Shown: positions 1 through 9,531 of the stretch, in pieces | Numbering within the stretch: position 1 is the stretch's first letter | Layout: the number at the start of each line of letters is the position of its first letter | Assembly (NCBI RefSeq): GCF_900113525.1 | Contig: NZ_FOPP01000005.1 | Span: forward strand, 186,001-250,000 | Origin: Pedobacter insulae | GTDB lineage: Bacteria; Bacteroidota; Bacteroidia; Sphingobacteriales; Sphingobacteriaceae | Reading direction: 5' to 3' | Length of the DNA stretch: 64,000 bases | The notes under the pieces: generated by a model | Databases searched by the model: none | Told to the model about the DNA's origin: nothing | What the model saw: the letters and a program-made list of their open reading frames with translations, nothing else | Made by a program: the position numbers and the translations under genes

Positions 1-1860
1 AATGTTAATACCGATTGGTACAGAGACTATTGGGTAAATGGGATGGTAAACCGTCAATTTGTGAACATCACCACAACGAACCCAGAAAGCCCTTATGCAA
101 TTTCAGAACAATATCTGAATTCGCAGCGAAGAAATGGTGTTTTAGGCAATATTCAAGCCACCTATAAATTTACAGATGAATTAAGTTTGATGCTTCGGTC
201 GTCTATAGATTATAATAAGGATAATCGCGATACTAGGCGCCCATTTGATGCTTCAGGAAATAAATTTGCACAAGGATCTTACCGTGAGCAGGACATTAAT
301 TCATATGAAGTAAATGCAGATTTCTTATTAAAGTATGACAAAAAAATCACTAAAGATCTAAGTCTGTCAGCAACTGCTGGGGGCAGCCAGATGAGAAACC
401 ACTATAATAAAGCCGAACTAAGAGCGGATGGTCTAAAAGAGCCGGGAATTTATAGGTTGGATAATAATGCAAATCCTTTAATCTCTGTGCCAGATACGGC
501 ACAATACCGTATTAACAGTTTCTATGGAGCGATGTCATTTGCTTTCAAGAATTACTTGTATTTGGATTTAACAGGGAGACAAGATTGGAGCAGTACTTTG
601 GCAACGCCAACGAGGACGGATAATGTTGGATTCTTCTACCCGTCTGCTAGTGTATCATTTGTACCGTCAGATCTATGGCAAATGCCAAAAGCTATTAATT
701 TTGCTAAATTAAGAGCATCCATATCGCAGGTAGGTAGCGGAGGTACTTCACCTTACCGTACAGCTTACAACTATACCTTAGCATCCAATGGAATTTATCC
801 AGACAGTGCGATGACCAATCCAAACGTTTTGCCAAATCCGAATTTGAAACCGTTAAAAACGACAACCTTAGAGGTTGGAGCTGAAGTTAAGTTTTTTAAT
901 AACAGATTAAGCTTTGATATAGCTGCCTATGCAGGAAGCACTAAAAATCAGATTTTAAATAGGTTAGTTGATCGAGCAACGGGATATAATGTTGCAGTAG
1001 TTAATATCGGAAGAGTTGACAACAAGGGTTTGGAGCTCGCTGTGAATGGAACAGTCCTAAAAGCGAAAGAATTTAGTTGGAACTTAACGGGAACTTTTAC
1101 AGCTAACCGAAACAAAATCAAGGAATTAGCGGACAGTTCGGTAGTACTCCGGACTGGCGCATTGGGAGGTGGACAAGTAGTTGCAAATGTAGGTGGCAGT
1201 ATGGGTGATCTTTACGGCCGTGGCTATCTCCGTTCTCCGGACGGCCAGATTATTTTTGACCCAACCACGGGAAATGCGAGAACCAATTCAACAGACTTAC
1301 TTTATCTTGGAAATACAATGCCTAAATTTAGATTCAGTTTTGGAACGGGTATAACTTATAAGCGTTTTAATGTAAACGCGTTGTTTGATGCACAACTGGG
1401 AGCTGTTGGCCACTCGCTAACGTTCTCTAGAATGGCTGCGCTAGGGAAGCTTAAAATAACGCTGCCGGGAAGATATAATGGAGTAGTGGGAGATGGGGTA
1501 GTCGAAAACCCAGATGGTACGTACCGTAAAAATGATGTGATAGCGACGAATTTTGAGAGTTATTACACCTCACTTTATGGCTCTGATCAAGCAGAGGGAA
1601 GTGTGTTTAGAACGGATTATGTTAAATTTAGGGAGGCTACGATAGGCTACTCGCTTAAATCAGACCTTGCAAGGAAACTGGGATTATCTAGTGTAAAATT
1701 GAGCTTTTACGGACGTAATTTATTTATTTGGTCGCCATGGCCGGCATTCGACCCTGAGTTTGGAACATTATCTGGTTCAGACATTGTTCAAGGGTTTGAA
1801 ACTGGTCAATTGCCATCAACCAGGACTTATGGTTTTCGTTTAGTTGTAGGTGTTAATTAA
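1..1860 (+). CDS. SusC/RagA TonB-linked outer-membrane protein, 5' truncated by window edge
   Basis: The reading frame is open from base 1, so the gene begins outside the window; only the C-terminal ~619 residues are present. They are rich in alternating aromatic/polar beta-strands typical of the 22-strand SusC barrel, with family-typical phrases such as LDLTGRQDWSSTLA, LRASISQVGSGG, NPNLKPLKTTTLEVGAE and a C-terminal SxRTYGFRLVVG strand. SusC proteins take up large ligands across the outer membrane using TonB energy with a SusD lid. SusD starts 7 bp downstream. The following phosphodiesterase and GlpT genes suggest a phosphorylated ligand, but that is inference. The plug and TonB-box regions cannot be seen. 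Confidence 0.95.
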   Translation, partial: NVNTDWYRDYWVNGMVNRQFVNITTTNPESPYAISEQYLNSQRRNGVLGNIQATYKFTDELSLMLRSSIDYNKDNRDTRRPFDASGNKFAQGSYREQDINSYEVNADFLLKYDKKITKDLSLSATAGGSQMRNHYNKAELRADGLKEPGIYRLDNNANPLISVPDTAQYRINSFYGAMSFAFKNYLYLDLTGRQDWSSTLATPTRTDNVGFFYPSASVSFVPSDLWQMPKAINFAKLRASISQVGSGGTSPYRTAYNYTLASNGIYPDSAMTNPNVLPNPNLKPLKTTTLEVGAEVKFFNNRLSFDIAAYAGSTKNQILNRLVDRATGYNVAVVNIGRVDNKGLELAVNGTVLKAKEFSWNLTGTFTANRNKIKELADSSVVLRTGALGGGQVVANVGGSMGDLYGRGYLRSPDGQIIFDPTTGNARTNSTDLLYLGNTMPKFRFSFGTGITYKRFNVNALFDAQLGAVGHSLTFSRMAALGKLKITLPGRYNGVVGDGVVENPDGTYRKNDVIATNFESYYTSLYGSDQAEGSVFRTDYVKFREATIGYSLKSDLARKLGLSSVKLSFYGRNLFIWSPWPAFDPEFGTLSGSDIVQGFETGQLPSTRTYGFRLVVGVN

Positions 1861-1867
1861 AAAGAAA

Positions 1868-3439
1868 ATGAAAAAGATTAAAAATATAACCAGTTATACG
1901 CTATTACTAGCTCTTGGAATTTCATTCTTTTCTTGTAAGAAAGATTTTAATGAAGTAAATAAAGATCCTATTGGAAAATCGACTACAACGGCTAATCAAT
2001 TATTGGCTCCTGCCTTAACAGGTGTGTTATATGCAAATATGGTGCGTAATCGTAGCTTTAATAATGAACTCATGCAGGTTACGGTTGACCTAGGAGATAA
2101 TGAAGGAAAAGTCTTTCGATATGATATCAGGCGCAATGTTGCCGATTACACCTGGAATACTTGGTATCCGCAGTTAACAAATCTAAGAGATATCTACACA
2201 ATCGCTAGTCAGCCAGAATCTCTAAACAAATCGTATCAGGCTATCTCATTAATTACCGAAGCATGGGTGAGTCAATTGCTTACAGATGTGTATGGAGATG
2301 TGCCTTACTTTGAGGCCAACCAAGGTAAAGTTGGTTTGCTGGAACCGGCTTACGATAAGCAAAAGGATATTTACCTGGATCTCTTCAAAAAACTAGAGGA
2401 AGCAAATACTCTGCTAGCCGCTGGTGAAGCGATTATACCCACTGGAGACCCTGTTTATCAAGGTGACGTGTCGAAGTGGCGAAGGTTTGGAAACTCATTG
2501 TATTTAAGACTGCTGCTTCGTGTTTCTGGAAAGGCGGACGTGAGCGCGGCGGTAATTGCCAAACTGAAAGAAATGATTGACACTAACCCTTCCAAATACC
2601 CGATTATGGAAAACAATACCCATACGGCTAACATTCTTTGGAATGGTACAAACAGTAGTTCAGCAGTTTACTCTTCCCCATTTATGATCAGCATTCGCGC
2701 TGTTGACTTTAGAACACCCGCTATCTCTGAGTTTTTTATAGATAATCTTACAACTTGGGCAGACCCAAGAATTAACCAATCTTTAGGAAAAAATAACGTC
2801 AACAGATGGGGAATTGCTCCCGGAATGAATGGTTTTGCCGGAGTACCTAGTGGTTATGCAAGTGGAAGTACCATCCTAAAACAAGCCTATTTTTATTCAG
2901 ATGCACAAACCAATAATCCAACCACCTTACAAACTGACCCATATACTGGTATTATAATGAACGTGGCCGAAGTGGATTTTATTTTGGCAGAAGCTGCTGC
3001 TAAAGGATGGATAAATGGAACAGGAGAAGCCTATTACTACAAAGGAATAGCGCACTCTATCAACTATTGGATGCCCAACTTATTAATTGACCCTAATGAC
3101 CCGAAAGTTATAGCCTATGCTGTAGCTGCCGATATTGATTGGGATAATTCACTGCCTTTAAATACAACTACAAGAGGGACGCAAAGTAAAATGGAGTTAA
3201 TTCATTTGCAAAAGTACTACGCACTTTTTTTGGTCGACTTTCAACAATGGATTGAATTTAGGAGAACGGGACATCCTTTCTTAAATCCAGGAACAGGTTT
3301 GGCAAATGGGGGTAAAATGCCAGCTAGGTTAAATTATCCACTCATTAGCCAATCGACTAACCCGACAAGCTATAAAAATGCGGTCGCATCTCAAGGGCCT
3401 GATGATATTAATACATTAGTTTGGTGGCAAAAACCTTAG
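1868..3439 (+). CDS. SusD/RagB-family nutrient-binding outer-membrane lipoprotein (SusD-like_2 type)
   Basis: 523 residues from the ATG at 1868; a GTG at 1850 would overlap susC and precede the hydrophobic leader, so it is less likely. The leader ends in a lipobox (SFFSC, Cys23) followed by KKDFNEVNKDP, typical of SusD lipoproteins. The region around residues 205-225 (VSKWRRFGNSLYLRLLLRVSG) and the later VDFILAEAAAKG helix match the SusD-like_2 subfamily with its TPR-like helices. It should sit on the outer leaflet as the lid of the upstream SusC. Ligand is not readable from sequence. Confidence 0.93.
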   Translation: MKKIKNITSYTLLLALGISFFSCKKDFNEVNKDPIGKSTTTANQLLAPALTGVLYANMVRNRSFNNELMQVTVDLGDNEGKVFRYDIRRNVADYTWNTWYPQLTNLRDIYTIASQPESLNKSYQAISLITEAWVSQLLTDVYGDVPYFEANQGKVGLLEPAYDKQKDIYLDLFKKLEEANTLLAAGEAIIPTGDPVYQGDVSKWRRFGNSLYLRLLLRVSGKADVSAAVIAKLKEMIDTNPSKYPIMENNTHTANILWNGTNSSSAVYSSPFMISIRAVDFRTPAISEFFIDNLTTWADPRINQSLGKNNVNRWGIAPGMNGFAGVPSGYASGSTILKQAYFYSDAQTNNPTTLQTDPYTGIIMNVAEVDFILAEAAAKGWINGTGEAYYYKGIAHSINYWMPNLLIDPNDPKVIAYAVAADIDWDNSLPLNTTTRGTQSKMELIHLQKYYALFLVDFQQWIEFRRTGHPFLNPGTGLANGGKMPARLNYPLISQSTNPTSYKNAVASQGPDDINTLVWWQKP

Positions 3440-3491
3440 GAAGTAAAGCAGTTAAATTTGCTGCATTACCATTAAAATTAAACATAAAAAG

Positions 3492-5030
3492 ATGAAAAAT
3501 ACATTAAAATATATCCTTTTACTAACTGCAATTGTTGGAATCTGGACCGGATGTAAACGAGATGACGATTATGTCAAAAGCACACCAAGCGATTTTATTT
3601 CCAATTTCGATTTAAAAAAGCTGTATAAAGAAAGCGATTTACCGCTAACCGCTACGCTATTGGGTGGTGCGACTTCTATAAAAGGAGTAGTCATCTCCGA
3701 TTTTAGGGCGGGAAACTCTCCCGCTGGACTGCTGATTATGCAAAATAGCCGAATGGCTGGAAATGGAATTGATTCTTTGCGCGGCATGGCTTTTAACATT
3801 GGATCAGACGCCTCAACATATCTTCCAGGCGACTCTGTTCATATCAAGGTTGAAGGTGCAACCTTAAAAAGAGTAAACGGAATTCTGCAAATTGTTGGGG
3901 TCTCGAGTACCTCAGTTACAAAAATTTCTAGTGGTAAAGCAGTAAGAACCCAAGCGGTAAATACTGGTAAAATTTTAGCTAATCCATCATTTTATGAAAA
4001 TACTCTTGTGACCATCAGTAGCGCATTGTACGATCCAGAACCCGATGCTGATGCAACTTATGCGGGCGACAGAGTAATAGACGATGGTTTTGGTAAAGCA
4101 ACTGTGCACACAGAATCTACCGCTGATTTTGCAAACATGCAGGTGCTGCCAACTGGTAATTTTACGGGTATCCCTTTTGTAACTGGTAGTGGCGTTTCGG
4201 CTAAAATTAATTTATGGTTACGCGATGCGGATGATTTTTTCTTTGTGGTATTGCCTAAACTTTCTCCAATAATTATATCAGGTTATATGGTGGATCCAAA
4301 TGGTGGTGATGGAAATAATGAATACATACAGTTTTTAGCAACTCGAGATATTAATTTTGCAACAACGCCATTTGCTGTTTATACAACTAACAATGCTGGC
4401 GCAAGCGTTACACCTGCACTGGGATGGAATACAGGTGGAAGTAGGACTTACAAGTTTAACTTAACTTCTGGAACTGTATCAAAAGGAGAATACTTTTATA
4501 TAGGAGGTACAAATAAAAATATAAACGGATCTTCATCAACGGTATCTACAGATATTAGTTCTGCAAATTGGATTGTTAGTTTAGATTATACTAGTTTAGA
4601 CGGAGCAGATGGAATTGGGACCAAAACATCAAACCTCTTAGCTAATAGTGGTAACGTAGCGGGTATTGCAGTTTTTGCAGGCACAAACGTTACTCCATCT
4701 ACCGTTCCGTTGGATGTAATTTTCTATGGCGGTGCCGGGGGTGTCTTTTATAGCGCTGGTCCTCCAGAAGTGGGTTACAGAATTACTAATACCGATTATT
4801 ATGGTACAATTAATCCCCTAACCCGACTACCGCAAAATTTCTATGGCGCAGGTACAAATAAAAATCGTTTAACTTTCCCTTCTGCTTCAACTAGCTTCTC
4901 TAAACTTGGCGGTGTTTACGACGCTACCTCAGGAAGATGGGTTACCGGAAGAACTTTAACATCTGTTAAACTAAGCCCAACTTCGCAACTCATTGAAATT
5001 GAAGGAGAAGGAACAAGCCTTGTGAATTAG
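3492..5030 (+). CDS. DUF5689-domain surface lipoprotein
   Basis: 512 residues with a lipoprotein leader (lipobox IWTGC, Cys21). Residues ~30-245 resemble DUF5689: an ISDFRAGNSPAGLLIMQNSRMAG block, GDSVHIKVEGATLKRVNGILQI, and an RDADDFFFV end. This beta-rich, OB-like region is common in lipoproteins encoded behind SusC/SusD pairs. The second half (~255-510) is a separate beta-rich region with an NEYIQFLATRDI segment that resembles lamin-tail-like domains. It lies in the same operon as SusD (52 bp gap) and is probably an accessory ligand-binding lipoprotein. The family name is fairly secure; function is unknown. Confidence 0.8.
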   Translation: MKNTLKYILLLTAIVGIWTGCKRDDDYVKSTPSDFISNFDLKKLYKESDLPLTATLLGGATSIKGVVISDFRAGNSPAGLLIMQNSRMAGNGIDSLRGMAFNIGSDASTYLPGDSVHIKVEGATLKRVNGILQIVGVSSTSVTKISSGKAVRTQAVNTGKILANPSFYENTLVTISSALYDPEPDADATYAGDRVIDDGFGKATVHTESTADFANMQVLPTGNFTGIPFVTGSGVSAKINLWLRDADDFFFVVLPKLSPIIISGYMVDPNGGDGNNEYIQFLATRDINFATTPFAVYTTNNAGASVTPALGWNTGGSRTYKFNLTSGTVSKGEYFYIGGTNKNINGSSSTVSTDISSANWIVSLDYTSLDGADGIGTKTSNLLANSGNVAGIAVFAGTNVTPSTVPLDVIFYGGAGGVFYSAGPPEVGYRITNTDYYGTINPLTRLPQNFYGAGTNKNRLTFPSASTSFSKLGGVYDATSGRWVTGRTLTSVKLSPTSQLIEIEGEGTSLVN

Positions 5031-5045
5031 ATCAACATAGCCACT

Positions 5046-6458
5046 ATGAATAGAAAATCGTTTTTACAAAACATAGGTTTAATTACCGGAAGCGCCTTTA
5101 TCTCTATCAAAGCGAACGCTTTAAATAAATTAAAGCGAAACGAAACGATTACAGGGAGCGTTAGCGCGGACGGAAAGGGAATTGCTAATGCAATTGTTTC
5201 AGACGGTTTTTCAGTTGTTGAAACAGGCGCCAATGGAAAGTTCGTTATTACTCCCAATGAAAAAGCGCAAGCGATTTTTTTAAGTACACCAGCAGGTTAC
5301 GATTTTAACGTTAAAAGCAACATTGCAAAACAATACGAAAACCTTGGAGCGAGAAACGAATACAATTTTAAACTGAAGAAGTTGAGAAAAAGTGACGATG
5401 CACATCGTTTCATTATATGGGCAGATCCGCAGGTAAAGAACAAAAAGGATGTTGCTCAGATGATGGCGACTTCAGTCCCAGATGTACAGCAGCTAATTCG
5501 TGAAATGGGATCAAACGCACTGGTTCATGGCATTTGCGTAGGAGATATTGTATGGGATAATTTGCCTTTATATGAAGATTATAACCTTGCCGTAGCAAAA
5601 ATGGGCATTCCATTTTTTCAAGCGCTTGGTAACCACGATATGGATTACCGAATGGGCGGCGACGAGACTTCAGACAAAACCTTTAAGCAATATTTTGGGC
5701 CAACATATTATTCGTTTAACCGGGGCAAGGCGCATTATATCGTATTAGATGATGTGCGTTATCTCGGTCGGGAAAGAGAATATGACGGTTATATTTCTGA
5801 AGAACAACTGGCTTGGATGGAAAAGGATCTGGCATTCGTGCCAAAGGATAATTTAGTCATAATTAATCTCCATATCCCCGTTCATAATGCTGTTAAGAAT
5901 AAAGAAGATTTTTACAGAATTTTAGAAAAGTTTACCAATGTACACGTAATGTCGGGACATACGCATTACAATAAAAACGTAATCCAGAAAGGCGTTTACG
6001 AGCACAATCATGGCACAGTATGCGGCGCTTGGTGGACGGGTGCAATTTGTGGAGATGGAACACCTCGGGGGTATGGAGTTTATGAAGTGAAGGGCACAAA
6101 GTTAAAATGGTATTATAAGTCGACAGGATTGGCTAAAAGCCACCAAGTTAGTATCGATATAGAACATTTAACTAACCAGAAAAGGATAATTGCGAATGTT
6201 TGGAACTATGATCCTGAGTGGAAAGTAGCATGCTTTTTAGACGGCAAACGGGTTGAGATGGAAAAGCAGATAGGGTTTGACCCGGAGGCAGTCCGCTTGT
6301 ATTTAGGGGATAAGTTGCCTGCAAGCAGACCTTTTGCCGAGCCTAGTAGAACAGAACATCTTTTTATGGTACATTGCGAACCCGGCGTTAAGACCGTAAA
6401 GATGGTGGTAACCGATCGATTTGGTGAAACTTACGATGTTGTAAAAAATATCGGGTAG
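5046..6458 (+). CDS. Calcineurin-like metallophosphoesterase with Bacteroidota N- and C-terminal domains
   Basis: 470 residues. The N-terminus (NRKSFLQNIGLITG...IKANA) is a Tat-like export signal, but with RK rather than RR. Residues ~32-112 look like the beta-sandwich N-domain of these enzymes, ~120-310 is the catalytic metallophosphatase fold, and ~320-470 the C-terminal accessory domain. Metal ligands are visible: D127 (WADPQ), D167 (GDIVWD), N196/H197 (GNHD), H276 and H305/H307 (GHTH). It should hydrolyse phosphomonoesters or diesters in the periplasm. It lies 15 bp after the DUF5689 gene and ahead of a glycerophosphodiesterase, so it may remove phosphate from imported ligand. The substrate is inference. 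Confidence 0.9.
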   Translation: MNRKSFLQNIGLITGSAFISIKANALNKLKRNETITGSVSADGKGIANAIVSDGFSVVETGANGKFVITPNEKAQAIFLSTPAGYDFNVKSNIAKQYENLGARNEYNFKLKKLRKSDDAHRFIIWADPQVKNKKDVAQMMATSVPDVQQLIREMGSNALVHGICVGDIVWDNLPLYEDYNLAVAKMGIPFFQALGNHDMDYRMGGDETSDKTFKQYFGPTYYSFNRGKAHYIVLDDVRYLGREREYDGYISEEQLAWMEKDLAFVPKDNLVIINLHIPVHNAVKNKEDFYRILEKFTNVHVMSGHTHYNKNVIQKGVYEHNHGTVCGAWWTGAICGDGTPRGYGVYEVKGTKLKWYYKSTGLAKSHQVSIDIEHLTNQKRIIANVWNYDPEWKVACFLDGKRVEMEKQIGFDPEAVRLYLGDKLPASRPFAEPSRTEHLFMVHCEPGVKTVKMVVTDRFGETYDVVKNIG

Positions 6459-6484
6459 CGAGCTACTCAATAAACACATATTAA

Positions 6485-7384
6485 ATGAAGTATACTTTTT
6501 TAATAATTTTTGCTTTAGTTTTAACATTAAGTTGTAAAACAGTTAGTCAACACAGCAAAATGGAGGTTAAATTTCCAGATTTTAGTGCCGAAGCACATCG
6601 AGGTGGAAGAGGATTAATGCCAGAAAACACCATTATCGCTATGCTCGATGCCATGAAGTATGATAAGGTTACCACTTTGGAGATGGACACCCATATTACC
6701 AAAGACCATCAGGTTGTAGTGACGCACGATGATTATTTAAGCCCCGGTTTTATGCTGAGCCCAGACGGCAAGGATATTCCCAAAGAGGACGCTAAAAAAT
6801 ACGCAGTCTTTCAAATGGATTATCAATTATTAAAAACCTTTGATATTGGAACGAAAGTAAACGCTGGGTTTAAACAACAGAAGAAAGTTAAAACCTATAT
6901 TCCATTATTGGCCGATTTGATTGATAGCGTGCAGCAAGAGATTAAGGAAAAAGGGAAAAAACAAATTTTTTACAACATCGAGACTAAAAGCGGGGTAGCT
7001 GGCGATGATACCGTTAACCCTAAGCCAGAAGTGTTTGTAAAATTATTAATGAATGTGATTGAGCAAAAGAAGATTACACCGTTTGTAGTAATCCAATCTT
7101 TCGATAAAAGGACGATACAAATCATTCACAAGAAGTATCCTCAAGTAAAAACCTCTTTTCTAGTTTCTAATAAAAAAACCTATGAGGAAAATATAACCGA
7201 TTTAGGATATAAACCATTCATCTTAAGCCCGGAATGGAAAACAGTTACGGCCGATTTAATAAAGAAGGCACATGCCGATGGAGTGAAAATAATTCCCTGG
7301 ACCGCTAATACAATTGAAGATATTAACCATTTGAAAGCGCTCAAAGTAGATGGGATTATAACAGATTATCCAAATCTTTTTTAA
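6485..7384 (+). CDS. Glycerophosphodiester phosphodiesterase lipoprotein
   Basis: 299 residues with lipobox LTLSC (Cys17). The GDPD TIM-barrel signature is complete: HRGGRGLMPENT gives H38 and E47, LEMDTH gives E66 and D68, and VVTHDD gives H81. Family members cleave glycerophosphodiesters to sn-glycerol-3-phosphate and an alcohol. The barrel ends with the usual PWTANT and DGIITDYP motifs. As a lipoprotein it should work in the periplasm or at the surface. The next gene encodes the transporter for the expected product, which strongly supports the assignment. Confidence 0.93.
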   Translation: MKYTFLIIFALVLTLSCKTVSQHSKMEVKFPDFSAEAHRGGRGLMPENTIIAMLDAMKYDKVTTLEMDTHITKDHQVVVTHDDYLSPGFMLSPDGKDIPKEDAKKYAVFQMDYQLLKTFDIGTKVNAGFKQQKKVKTYIPLLADLIDSVQQEIKEKGKKQIFYNIETKSGVAGDDTVNPKPEVFVKLLMNVIEQKKITPFVVIQSFDKRTIQIIHKKYPQVKTSFLVSNKKTYEENITDLGYKPFILSPEWKTVTADLIKKAHADGVKIIPWTANTIEDINHLKALKVDGIITDYPNLF

Positions 7385-7397
7385 GTGTTGAGACCAC

Positions 7398-7412
7398 CCT
7401 CATCCGATGAGG
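7398..7412. other. Perfect 6-bp stem hairpin between the GDPD and glpT genes
   Basis: CCTCAT-CCG-ATGAGG forms a perfect stem with a 3-nt loop in the 48-bp gap. No T-tract follows, so it is unlikely to be a strong terminator; it could be an mRNA-processing or stability element. Seen directly; role unknown. Confidence 0.4.
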
Positions 7413-7432
7413 AATTACTAACCTAACCAAAT

Positions 7433-8794
7433 ATGAGTTTTAATATTTTTCCGCCGCCTGCGGCCCATAAGCCGCTATTACCGCCAGATAGAATTAAGTC
7501 GATATATAGTAAAGAACGCATCAAAGTTTTTATCGGAATATTTTTAGGGTATGCAGCTTATTATTTAGTCCGCAAGAATTTTTCCTTTGCGGTGCCCGAA
7601 CTCCAAAAATTAGGGTTTAGCAAGGCCGAGCTGGGTTTGGCCGCTTCCGCACTTTCCATTGCTTATGGATTTAGTAAATTTCTAATGGGTAATATTTCTG
7701 ATCGAAGTAATGCGAGGTACTTCTTGTCCATAGGACTTGTTTTATCATCTTTTACAATGATATTTATGGGTTTAATACCTTTTGCCACTTCTTCCATTGC
7801 TGTGATGTTTGTATTACTATTTATCAATGGCTGGTTTCAGGGAATGGGTTGGCCGGCTTGTGGTCGTGTTGTAGCCCACTGGTACTCTGTTCGGGAACGC
7901 GGAACGGCTATGTCTATCTGGAATTTAGCACATAATCTGGGCGGTTTTTTTGTCGGGCCGCTCACTGTATTGGGTTTCGAACTCTTTGCTGGATTTCAGG
8001 GGATGCTTTATTTCCCAGGAATGGTGGCTATCTTCTTTGCTCTTGTTGCATTTGTACTGGTCAGGGATACTCCGCAATCTGTGGGATTACCTCCCATTGA
8101 AGTATATAATGAAGACTATCCGAAAAGCTATAATGCAAAAACACAAGAACAGGAATTTTCGGCAAAAGAGATTTTTTTAACATATGTTCTAAATAATAGA
8201 TTGCTATGGTATATTGCTGTGGCAAATGCATTCGTTTATTTAGTTAGAAATGGAATTATAAATTGGGCGCCAACATTTTTACAGGAAGCAAAATATTATA
8301 CTAAAGCCGAAGCTGCCTGGGCATCTGGAGGCTATGAATTGGCTGCGGTTCCAGGAACCCTTCTCTGTGGCATCATTAGCGACAAGGTTTTTAAAGGGAG
8401 AAGAGCGCCCGTAACGATTATTTATATGGCAATGACACTAATCGCAGTTTTGGTGTATTGGAAGTCACCCACCTCCAGCCACCTCGTCCAAAATCTTTCG
8501 CTTTGGGCAATTGGCTTCTTTATCTACGGCCCTGTGATGCTAATTGGGGTTCAGGCGATTGATTTAGTTCCAAAAAAAGCTGCGGGAACAGCTGCGGGTT
8601 TGACAGGCTTATTCGGTTATTTTATAGGCGATCTATTAGCCAACGCAGCTTTAGGTGGACTGGTTGATCGGCAGGGTTGGGACGCAAGCTTTATTGCCAT
8701 TGCTATCTCCTGTTTATTTGCCATATTTTTTACGGCCTTCACCTGGAATAGAGAAAAAGAGAACTTGTCTAATTTAACTCCTTTATCACATTAA
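7433..8794 (+). CDS. glpT: Glycerol-3-phosphate transporter (GlpT-type MFS antiporter)
   Basis: 453 residues with about 12 membrane segments, a close match to the organophosphate:phosphate antiporter family. The residues known to bind substrate in E. coli GlpT (R45, H165, R269) are present as R47 in YYLVRKNF, H167 in IWNLAHNLGG and R272 in YLVRNGIINW. Other family hallmarks are SIAYGFSKFLMGNISDRSN, GWFQGMGWP, DTPQSVGLPPIE and KKAAGTAAGLTGLFGY. It should bring sn-glycerol-3-phosphate across the inner membrane in exchange for phosphate. Placement right after the phosphodiesterase fits uptake of that enzyme's product. Confidence 0.93.
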   Translation: MSFNIFPPPAAHKPLLPPDRIKSIYSKERIKVFIGIFLGYAAYYLVRKNFSFAVPELQKLGFSKAELGLAASALSIAYGFSKFLMGNISDRSNARYFLSIGLVLSSFTMIFMGLIPFATSSIAVMFVLLFINGWFQGMGWPACGRVVAHWYSVRERGTAMSIWNLAHNLGGFFVGPLTVLGFELFAGFQGMLYFPGMVAIFFALVAFVLVRDTPQSVGLPPIEVYNEDYPKSYNAKTQEQEFSAKEIFLTYVLNNRLLWYIAVANAFVYLVRNGIINWAPTFLQEAKYYTKAEAAWASGGYELAAVPGTLLCGIISDKVFKGRRAPVTIIYMAMTLIAVLVYWKSPTSSHLVQNLSLWAIGFFIYGPVMLIGVQAIDLVPKKAAGTAAGLTGLFGYFIGDLLANAALGGLVDRQGWDASFIAIAISCLFAIFFTAFTWNREKENLSNLTPLSH

Positions 8795-8805
8795 ATCTTG
8801 TTTCT

Positions 8806-9531
8806 ATGAATTACTTTTTAAGCAGATTATTATCAGCGATCACCTTAATTGTTTTCTTAAGTTCAGGTTGTGCACTTGCTCAAACCCTGCAATGGGATAG
8901 CACTTATCGCCCAGGCAAGTATGTGGAACTGGTCGGTAAATTTAAAGCGGAGGCAGCTGCTAAGAACGACTATATTTTCTTGGGCAATAGCATTACCGCC
9001 GGCGTTGATTGGGCTAAACTCTTAGATTTACCCCAAGCTAAAAATAGAGGTATTTCCGGGGATATTACTTTTGGTGTTTTAGAGCGGTTACAGGAAGTGA
9101 TTGATCGTAAACCTGCAAAAGTGTTTGTGTTAATCGGTATCAATGATATCTCCAGGAATATTCCCGATGCGGTTATTTTGGCTAACTATAAAAAGATAAT
9201 AAGCCGGATAAGAGCAGGCTCAAAAAAAACACAGATTTATTTTTATACGCTGTTGCCGGTAAATAGTTCATTTGAAAAATTCAAAAATCATTATGGCAAA
9301 GATGAACATATACTTTATCTCAATGAGGAAATTAGAAAGCTCAAGGCCAAAAAAGTGAGGATAATTGATTTATACCCAGTGTTTTTAGATAAGGATAGCC
9401 ACTTAAGAGCCGAACTAACAAAAGACGGCCTGCATCTCATACCTGCTGGTTATCAAGTTTGGAAAGAGGTGCTGGAAAAGAGTGGATACTTGAAAAAAAA
9501 TAAAAACATTATTTCAAATATGGCTCCATAA
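8806..9531 (+). CDS. SGNH/GDSL-family hydrolase, secreted
   Basis: 241 residues with a signal peptide ending near ALAQ (residue 26). SGNH blocks: FLGNSITAG (nucleophile S62), GISGDIT (block II), IGINDI (N113) and KDGLHL (D207, H210). This is the GDSL-like acylhydrolase type (esterase or carbohydrate deacetylase). It starts 11 bp after glpT and probably ends that operon. Its last 23 bp overlap, tail to tail, the next SGNH gene on the other strand. Possible substrates include acylated glycerophosphodiesters or acetylated sugars; the sequence does not decide. Confidence 0.88.
   Translation: MNYFLSRLLSAITLIVFLSSGCALAQTLQWDSTYRPGKYVELVGKFKAEAAAKNDYIFLGNSITAGVDWAKLLDLPQAKNRGISGDITFGVLERLQEVIDRKPAKVFVLIGINDISRNIPDAVILANYKKIISRIRAGSKKTQIYFYTLLPVNSSFEKFKNHYGKDEHILYLNEEIRKLKAKKVRIIDLYPVFLDKDSHLRAELTKDGLHLIPAGYQVWKEVLEKSGYLKKNKNIISNMAP

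Noticed and set aside
7398..7412. Rho-independent terminator between the GDPD and glpT genes
   Set aside because: The hairpin is perfect but is not followed by a T-tract, and the two genes are functionally linked, so I list it only as a hairpin.
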